64,000 nt of DNA from Oceanobacter sp. GTDB taxonomy: Bacteria; Pseudomonadota; Gammaproteobacteria; Pseudomonadales; Oceanobacteraceae. The stretch covers positions 62,001 to 126,000 of the forward strand of contig NVWL01000005.1 of assembly GCA_002733645.1 (NCBI GenBank), given 5' to 3'. The position numbers were made by a program, and so were the translations under genes. Each line of letters begins with the position of its first letter. The first letter of the stretch is position 1. Under the pieces are notes generated by a model that made no database searches, was not told the DNA's origin, and saw only the letters and a list, made by a program, of their open reading frames with translations. Of the stretch, positions 58,719 through 64,000 are shown piece by piece.

Positions 58719-58925
58719 ACTGCTTAATTCATTCAATTGCGCTGCTTTAAGCTCAACTCGCAAACTCAGACCTCAAACTCAACTCCCTTTCGGGGCTCCG
58801 CCCCCGGCCCCATGCAAGGAGAGGTTTCTCCTTACGATCCTCTCTTCTCGGCGCATCCGGCTTCATCCAGCCAACGCATGCCGATTAAAGGAAAGTCCGC
58901 GAAGCCGCATTTCAAATTAAGCAGT
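58719..58925. repeat. 207-bp element bounded by 11-bp inverted repeats, with internal hairpins
   Basis: ACTGCTTAATT at 58719-58729 is exactly repeated in inverse at 58915-58925. Between them lies GC-richer sequence with hairpins GGGGC-TCC-GCCCC (58792-58804) and AAGGAGA-GGTT-TCTCCTT (58816-58833). The latter competes with GAGAGG/CCTCTC (58819-58824 with 58839-58844). No clear target-site duplication and no convincing gene. It may be a small non-autonomous mobile element or the template of a structured RNA. Confidence 0.6.
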
Positions 58926-58959
58926 ACTAGGAATATGAAATAGCAAACTAGGAATATGA
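58926..58959. repeat. 13-bp direct repeat next to the inverted-repeat element
   Basis: ACTAGGAATATGA occurs at 58926-58938 and again at 58947-58959, eight bases apart. It begins exactly where the 207-bp element ends. The second copy runs into TATGAT, a possible -10 box for the RNA proposed downstream. Confidence 0.6.
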
Positions 58960-59002
58960 TCTGAAAAGCGATATAGCAGCGACCATGCATTAGCGACTCT
59001 GG

Positions 59003-59175
59003 GGCCGTCGCATAAACAGAAGATATGTCTGGTTATGCCCACCGGTAAGGGGATAAGTTCCCCTTGTGAGGCATTGGGCCTAGATATTAAAACAACCGTT
59101 CAGTGTCAGCTACAGCGCTGCTTAAAACTGTGGAACAGTAGTTATGAAGCAACGATGGCCAAGTAGCCGTTTTTT
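59003..59175 (+). ncRNA. Candidate structured non-coding RNA
   Basis: No ORF is seen here. Predicted pairings by eye: GGCCGTCG (59003-59010) with CGATGGCC (59153-59160); GCATAA-CAGA with TCTG-TTATGC (59010-59038, one mismatch, 7-nt loop); ATGCC-CAC-AAGGGG with CCCCTT-GTG-GGCAT (59035-59074). The 3' end has a short GC hairpin (59155-59170) followed by T residues to 59175, like an intrinsic terminator. It converges with the OmpA-like gene. It does not match 6S, 4.5S, tmRNA or RNase P as far as can be recalled. Confidence 0.42.
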
Positions 59176-59207
59176 ATTGTCATTGAGTCACTCACGAGAA
59201 AATCACA

Positions 59208-60242
59208 TCAGCGTCCGAAGTACACATCCACACGGTTTTTATCACTTCCTCTCGCCACATCGGCATAGCTCTGTGTCGTCATGACGATTTTGTTCGAGGG
59301 CACGCCACGTTTAATCAAGTAACGCGCTACGGCGTCATTTCTTCGGAATTCGATAGGCTGTTCATCCCGCCTCGCACTCCCCTCACCGATGCCAATTAAG
59401 ACGATACGAACATTCGGGCATTTAAAGAAGCGATCAGCAATTTGATTTAAACGACCTAGGTAGCCCTTAGTTACTAAATAAGAGCCTGAAGAAAATACGA
59501 CTGTTTCTTCCTGTTTGGTGAACTGACACATATTGTTGGCTTCACCTTTAGCGATAGATTTAGCCACCTGAAAAGGCACGTACACAGGTACGTCGTCTTC
59601 CGTGATTCGCCCTCGTCGTTCGCCCCGCCCTTCAGGTGCAAATGGGTACCACATTAAAGATAAGCCAAAAGTAAGGACGTCGCCGGATACGCGATCAATG
59701 GACCCACGCAATTGCAGTTTTGAATCAAAGCCGTAAGTCACACCGGCTCCAACCATGACATTGACGTTATTTTCTAACTCGGTATTCGCAGACCCTGAAA
59801 CAAATAAACGGCTTAAGCCACCAGACAAGTACCAATTAATTTTATTTGGCCAATCATCATCGTAACGGCGGTTGGCATACCATAAATCTGGAAACCAATT
59901 GGCCGTCACTGTGGTGTAGTTATAACCCGTATTTACAAACCCTGAATCACTCGTGGCGAGTAACTCACCCTTATTGGAGTAGTCCCACTCTATGGCGAGT
60001 TGATCGAGTAAATCATAACCAACGCCTACGCCAAATCCCCAATCATGAACATCTTCGGCGGTAAATTCTGATCCTTGAGTCTCAGGCGTAAACCGGGAAA
60101 ATTCTGTTCCCGCGGTTACGTATAAACGCTCTTTAGTTAAGCCATCAAACTCTGCTGCATTGGCTGTTGTTGCCAACGCGATACTTAAGCTGATTGTTGC
60201 AATACAGGTGATGGCCTTCGCCAACCGCCTTGTAAAGGTCAT
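59208..60242 (-). CDS. OmpA-family outer-membrane protein (paralogue 1)
   Basis: 344 aa. Signal peptide (about 1-29, ending TTANA), an eight-stranded beta-barrel like that of OprF/OmpA (about 35-205: RLYVTAGTEFSRF, WGFGVGVGYDLLDQLAIEWD, LTFGLSLMWYPFAPEG), a short linker and a C-terminal OmpA-like domain (about 245-344). In that domain the usual peptidoglycan-binding Asp is replaced (LIGIGEG) and the NxxLSxxRA motif is altered (QPIEFRRND), although VARYLIKRGVPSNKI is kept. It lies four bases after the TSP3-repeat gene and shares a sequence stretch with paralogue 2. Confidence 0.88.
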   Translation of the reverse strand: MTFTRRLAKAITCIATISLSIALATTANAAEFDGLTKERLYVTAGTEFSRFTPETQGSEFTAEDVHDWGFGVGVGYDLLDQLAIEWDYSNKGELLATSDSGFVNTGYNYTTVTANWFPDLWYANRRYDDDWPNKINWYLSGGLSRLFVSGSANTELENNVNVMVGAGVTYGFDSKLQLRGSIDRVSGDVLTFGLSLMWYPFAPEGRGERRGRITEDDVPVYVPFQVAKSIAKGEANNMCQFTKQEETVVFSSGSYLVTKGYLGRLNQIADRFFKCPNVRIVLIGIGEGSARRDEQPIEFRRNDAVARYLIKRGVPSNKIVMTTQSYADVARGSDKNRVDVYFGR

Positions 60243-60246
60243 CGGG

Positions 60247-63159
60247 CTATCCTTTTGTTTTACGTCGATATGATAATAGCATCATCATTCCTAGCACCCA
60301 CACCCAAGTCAATGCACCAATGCCCGTCGATGCCGTCATATGGTCCGACTTGCTATCCCCTGTGAGGTTATCACCAGTGGCTGTGCCCGGTGCTTGATTT
60401 TTATCACTATCGTTATCAATGTAATCTGGAATGCCATCGCCATCTGAATCGGGGCAATCATTCACTGAAGGGCATTCCACGCTGTCGTCGATACCATCAC
60501 CATCACTGTCTGTACTCATGTAATTAGGTGTGCCGTTAAAATCTGAATCTTTACAGAATGGATATCCCGCAGCGCACTCAAATAGATCCGATAGGCCATC
60601 CCCATCACTGTCGCCACCATCCATTCCACCATCGACGCCACTTGCAACATCGGCCTGTGCAGGAATGCCGTCGTTATCTTCGTCTATATTGAAGTCACTG
60701 GCGGATAACGTTTCGTCAAAGTCACTTATGCCATCATTGTCTGAATCCGTGTCACGGTAATCCGCAAAGCCATCACCATCCGTATCAAGCACGACCCAGG
60801 TATCTCGAATACCATCTCCATTGTCATCTGGGCCATTATCAATGATGCCATCGAAGTTGATGTCTGCATCGTAAAAATCATCGTAGCCATCAACGTCGTC
60901 GTCGTTTCCAATAAGACCGGCTTCTTGGCGATCCGATAATCCATCTCGATCAGAATCTAGCTGCGTGTAATCTGGTTGGCCATCTAGGTCGGTGTCGCTG
61001 CAGCACTCAACCACATCCGGGATACCATCCGCATCACTGTCTCCACCACCGAGCGCAATAAAAGGATCGAGCACATCAATAATTCCATCCTTATCTGTAT
61101 CGGCGAGTGCTTCATTCACATCGTCAATGCCGTCGGCATCACTGTCGAAATCTAGTAGGTCTGGCGTTCCATCGCCATCGGTATCACGTAATGCGAAATC
61201 AACAATGCCATCACCATTCATATCGGGAGCGCTAATCATGCTTGCATCAATGGCGTCATCAATTCCGTTACCATTAGTATCTTCACCTAAAAGCGGAACC
61301 GCGAGCTCTTCGTTATCACGCAAGTCATCGCCGTCGCTATCACGCAAGTTAGGGTTGGAGCCAATAATTTGAGACTCGATAAAATTAGTTAGTCCATCTA
61401 AGTCTGAATCGTTAAATTCGTCCTTAACATCTGGAATGCCATCACCGTTGGTGTCGGTTGGCATGCTCGCATCCGTACCGACTTCCCGACCATCGTTAAC
61501 ACCATCCCCATCGCTATCGGCATTGAATGGATCGATACCAATGGCTACTTCATCAATATCACTCACACCGTCGTTATCATCGTCGGTATCGGTGACGTCG
61601 GAAATAGAATCGCCATCGTTATCCAGCGGCGTGTCGCCGCTATCGAGCGGGTCAGACCCTGACGCTACTTCGTCATCATCAGTATAAGTGTCATTATCAT
61701 CATCAGTATCTGCATTATTCCCCGTACCGTCGGAATCGGTGTCTACAGATTCAGTAGGATCATTTGGAAAGGCATCTTCGGTATCAAGGACGCCATCACC
61801 ATCAGTATCGCGCGTTATTGCTAGCGTAAAATAATCGCCATCGTTCAATTGAATATTTTCAATAATACCCGTGCTCGAATCCACTTCCCCTAACGATTCT
61901 GAGCCATCAAAAAAATCAGAATTCGAGTTTTTACGCACTAAATACACCCGAGTATTCGCTGGCAGCGTTGGCAGTTCAAATTTTAACGAGACGGGCTGAT
62001 TAAACGATGTGCTTTGCACCAGCCACTCACGAGATAAGCGTAGCGAGTATGGTGTCTCTAATTCAGTGTCTTGAGTTGCAACAGCCGCAGCATTATCACC
62101 AACGATGAAATATTGTTGATCACCAGAAATTTCGGTAACACGGCTGATACTGCCATTATCGCTGCTAAAATCTGCATCAATAGATAAGATGAGCTCACTT
62201 GAGTCTACCGAGCGCGAGACCTTTTGATGCAAGCCGCTAATGTCATCTCGCGCAAGACCAAATACTGAATGGTTAAATGAGGCGCTTTCAGCAGCCGACC
62301 ACACAACTTGGTCATTGCTGCCGACGTAATCCCCCTCTAACGCGATGCCGTACTTAATGGCTAAGTAGGTATTAGCTTTTCTTAACTGTTCTGGTGTGAG
62401 TGCCTCGGCATACCAAATAACCTCCATGATATCGCCGTTAAATGCTTCGCTCATCAAAACAGCGCCATAACCTACACTCAACACATTTCCTCGTGTAATA
62501 ACGGGATCATCCATTACGTTTAAGGTGTCGACGCCATTAAAACCGAAAGTCACTTGATCGTTATTCACACCACCGATCACAGAGTGGCTTAACAAGTTTT
62601 GAGATAACGGAATTGAATTAGAGTATCGGTATTCCGAGATACCAAAAAAGTCATCTGATTCTAAACTGATTTGTAACTGCCCCGGGTTCTCAGTGTCCAT
62701 TCCCATTAGCGAGATACCTGGCTCTCGTGCGGGGCTGGAACTGCCATAATTGAGGTTATCTAACCCTGTGATTCGAGCCGTCACATCATCAGCCAACACA
62801 GATTCATTACGAGTGACCGTTAATATAGTTAGCGGGGTTGGACTTTTTTCGTCAACAACAAAAGAAGCATCCGGCTCTAAAAAAAGTCGGTTAGAACTAT
62901 ACCCTGTGGTGTAAGGGTGAAAGTTATGATCTGAGTCTGCAGCAGTTAATTCCCAGGGCGCCTCACCAGAATCTGCCACAGCTTCGACGGGGTTGTTGTT
63001 ATCTGAGTGATCTTTCCAAGCGGTACTGATATCTCCCGCGTCATCTGATTTCAGCCACAGGCCCGGGCTAGAAACACCACCAGGAGCGGCAAGCGACGAA
63101 AAAGCAACGAATGATATCGACACTAATACAGCGTGATTAAACTTTGAAGAGATCTTCAT
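60247..63159 (-). CDS. Large exported thrombospondin type 3 repeat protein
   Basis: 970 aa. Signal peptide (about 1-24), an N-terminal beta-rich region (about 25-440) starting GLWLKSDDAGDISTAWKDHS and including LTPEQLRKANTYLAIKYGIA, features of the DUF8202/LamG-like head of many surface proteins. Then about 480 residues of Asp/Gly-rich calcium-binding TSP3 repeats (for example DTDGDGVLDTEDAFPNDP, DSDGDGIPDYIDNDSD). The C-terminus (about 940-970) has a hydrophobic helix WVWVLGMMMLLS followed by YRRKTKG, like a sorting or anchoring tail. A Ca2+-stabilised surface or secreted protein is likely. It shares an operon with the OmpA-like gene downstream. Confidence 0.85.
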   Translation of the reverse strand: MKISSKFNHAVLVSISFVAFSSLAAPGGVSSPGLWLKSDDAGDISTAWKDHSDNNNPVEAVADSGEAPWELTAADSDHNFHPYTTGYSSNRLFLEPDASFVVDEKSPTPLTILTVTRNESVLADDVTARITGLDNLNYGSSSPAREPGISLMGMDTENPGQLQISLESDDFFGISEYRYSNSIPLSQNLLSHSVIGGVNNDQVTFGFNGVDTLNVMDDPVITRGNVLSVGYGAVLMSEAFNGDIMEVIWYAEALTPEQLRKANTYLAIKYGIALEGDYVGSNDQVVWSAAESASFNHSVFGLARDDISGLHQKVSRSVDSSELILSIDADFSSDNGSISRVTEISGDQQYFIVGDNAAAVATQDTELETPYSLRLSREWLVQSTSFNQPVSLKFELPTLPANTRVYLVRKNSNSDFFDGSESLGEVDSSTGIIENIQLNDGDYFTLAITRDTDGDGVLDTEDAFPNDPTESVDTDSDGTGNNADTDDDNDTYTDDDEVASGSDPLDSGDTPLDNDGDSISDVTDTDDDNDGVSDIDEVAIGIDPFNADSDGDGVNDGREVGTDASMPTDTNGDGIPDVKDEFNDSDLDGLTNFIESQIIGSNPNLRDSDGDDLRDNEELAVPLLGEDTNGNGIDDAIDASMISAPDMNGDGIVDFALRDTDGDGTPDLLDFDSDADGIDDVNEALADTDKDGIIDVLDPFIALGGGDSDADGIPDVVECCSDTDLDGQPDYTQLDSDRDGLSDRQEAGLIGNDDDVDGYDDFYDADINFDGIIDNGPDDNGDGIRDTWVVLDTDGDGFADYRDTDSDNDGISDFDETLSASDFNIDEDNDGIPAQADVASGVDGGMDGGDSDGDGLSDLFECAAGYPFCKDSDFNGTPNYMSTDSDGDGIDDSVECPSVNDCPDSDGDGIPDYIDNDSDKNQAPGTATGDNLTGDSKSDHMTASTGIGALTWVWVLGMMMLLSYRRKTKG

Positions 63160-63383
63160 ACCGAGTGCTCCATCCCAAGTCAGGGTTGGCTAACGACCGA
63201 GTAAAGCACAATCCATTGTTCTTATGTTGCCGTAATTATTGTTATTGGCCTCTCAGTAACCGGTTAGGTTACTCAGGAAATACTCATGACAATCCGAGGT
63301 TGTTTCTAATATTAGAGACCAGACGTTAAATTTACAACACGCCTCTGGCTCTCTTACTCCCTACTGACATTATTGTAGGTAAG

Positions 63384-63404
63384 AAAAAACCGGCCTAAGC
63401 CGGT
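63384..63404 (-). terminator. Intrinsic terminator after OmpA paralogue 2
   Basis: ACCGGC-CTAA-GCCGGT (63389-63404) followed on the minus strand by a run of T (63389-63384). It lies about 57 bp past the stop of the right-hand OmpA-like gene. The remaining ~220 bp up to the TSP3-repeat gene start (63160-63383) holds no gene, and the TSP3 operon promoter should be there. Confidence 0.88.
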
Positions 63405-63460
63405 TCATTCTAGTTTTCATGTGTCGAGCAGAGCAGTACTACTCTTCAACGCACTGGCTC

Positions 63461-64000
63461 TCAGTCTTTCTCAGAGTGATCACCGAAGTACAATTCTACA
63501 CGACGTTTTTCAGACTCTTCCAAACCACGTGAATCATCAATACCACGTGAAATCTTCACAATTCTATTGGAAGGTACACCTCGCTCCATCAAATATTGAG
63601 CCACCGAATCTGAGCGACGTAAAGCAAGACGTTCATTATAACGCTGGCTACCACGGCTATCCGTAAAACCGATCAAGGTAATCGTCATGTTCGGACATTT
63701 AAAGAAGTCTTTGGCAGCAAAATCTAAGCTATCAAAAAACTGATCTTGCAAACGGTACGAATCATAACCAAATAGTACGTCGGCACGTGAACGCTCAACC
63801 TGACAGACCTCTGCAACCGGAGGCACAGGCACAATGCTGACTGTTGGTTTCGCTCGCGGAACAACGATATCTACCGGCACATATACTGGTGCAACTGCTT
63901 CCTCAACAACCACTGGCGCTTGATATTTACCACGATTCTCAGGGGCAAATGGATACCACACTAAGCTAAGGCCAAAAGTCAAAACATCACCAGATACGCG
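63461..64000 (-). CDS. OmpA-family outer-membrane protein (paralogue 2, N-terminus outside window)
   Basis: The reading frame stays open to the right edge; about 180 residues are visible. They begin with the end of a beta-barrel (RVSGDVLTFGLSLVWYPFAP, nearly identical to paralogue 1) and continue through a Pro/Val-rich linker (about 25 residues). The complete OmpA-like domain has VLFGYDSYRL, the peptidoglycan-binding LIGFTDSRGSQRYNERLALR, and SVAQYLMERGVPSNRI. Unlike paralogue 1, it keeps the Asp and Arg that bind diaminopimelate. Confidence 0.9.
   Translation of the reverse strand, partial: RVSGDVLTFGLSLVWYPFAPENRGKYQAPVVVEEAVAPVYVPVDIVVPRAKPTVSIVPVPPVAEVCQVERSRADVLFGYDSYRLQDQFFDSLDFAAKDFFKCPNMTITLIGFTDSRGSQRYNERLALRRSDSVAQYLMERGVPSNRIVKISRGIDDSRGLEESEKRRVELYFGDHSEKD

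Noticed and set aside
58737-58943. 68-codon plus-strand frame within the inverted-repeat element
   Set aside because: It has no ribosome-binding site, a low-complexity Ser/Pro product, and is better explained by the hairpin-rich non-coding element.
59003-59175. Identity of the structured region as 6S RNA, tmRNA, 4.5S RNA or a c-di-GMP riboswitch
   Set aside because: A short likeness to 6S (CTTAAAACTG) was noticed, but the conserved 6S bubble segments, tmRNA ends, 4.5S GGAAG loop and GEMM core are absent.
60530-61687. Several plus-strand open frames rich in Ser and Pro (60530-60760, 60992-61372, 61436-61687)
   Set aside because: They are the antisense reading of the Asp/Gly-rich calcium repeats of the TSP3 protein; low complexity explains the lack of stops.
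60400-61820. Repetitive DNA that could suggest a CRISPR array or satellite
   Set aside because: The periodicity is irregular, follows codons and encodes TSP3 repeats; no constant repeat with unique spacers of equal length.

Overview
The window reads as chromosomal DNA of a free-living, probably marine gammaproteobacterium on the Oceanospirillales/Pseudomonadales side. The evidence is gene order: mtaD-ubiG-mupP-yciK beside gyrA, the run gyrA-serC-pheA-hisC-tyrA/aroA (fused)-cmk-rpsA-ihfB, hda-DUF2066-purM-purN-DUF3108, and rluB-scpB-scpA plus yciO/yciV/yciB/yciI are all arrangements familiar from Pseudomonas and its relatives. No phage, integrase, transposase gene, CRISPR array or rRNA operon is visible; one tRNA gene (Asn) is present.

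Layout. 1-6.2 kb: end of ruvC, a small lipoprotein, ClpB, an EamA transporter, a LysR regulator and a thioesterase. 6.2-15.1 kb: periplasmic protease Prc, DnaA regulator Hda (preceded by a 14-bp tandem repeat), the purM-purN purine pair with its usual DUF2066/DUF3108 companions, dcd and galE. 15.2-25.1 kb: a surface-polysaccharide locus. It starts with tRNA-Asn and a sugar-phosphate transferase on the plus strand, facing a tightly overlapping minus-strand operon: gmd, fcl, a polymerase/ligase-like protein, a flippase, a GT6 enzyme, a GT11 fucosyltransferase, a DUF1919 protein, a GT2 and a GT4. 25.1-39.7 kb: a long minus-strand housekeeping series from gyrA through aromatic amino acid and serine synthesis, cmk, rpsA, ihfB, lapB and pyrF, with a Wzz-type chain-length regulator placed between gyrA and serC. 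40-45 kb: MTA/SAH deaminase, ubiquinone methylase, MupP, a YciK reductase and a diguanylate cyclase behind a probable sigma-54 promoter. 45-57 kb: RluB, ScpB/ScpA, two different tryptophanyl-tRNA synthetases, YciO, RNase AM, YciB, YciI, an SH3 membrane protein, a periplasmic cyclophilin, an AEC permease and MnmC. 57-64 kb: small unknown genes, YheU, a 0.7-kb non-coding stretch rich in repeats and hairpins, then two OmpA-like genes flanking a large thrombospondin-type-3 calcium-repeat protein.

How the parts connect. Gmd and Fcl turn GDP-mannose into GDP-L-fucose. The GT11 enzyme can use it to make Fuc-alpha-1,2-Gal, which is the acceptor structure used by GT6 enzymes of the ABO blood-group family. 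Flippase, polymerase-like protein, the initiating transferase and the distant Wzz complete a Wzx/Wzy-type pathway. The most striking proposal for this window is therefore a locus for a fucosylated surface glycan ending in an A- or B-blood-group-like motif. Second-line items are the paired TrpRS genes, one with a cysteine pattern like the iron-sulfur TrpRS of Thermotoga; the repeat-bearing hda leader; the repeat/hairpin region at 58.7-59.2 kb; and the OmpA/TSP3 envelope module.
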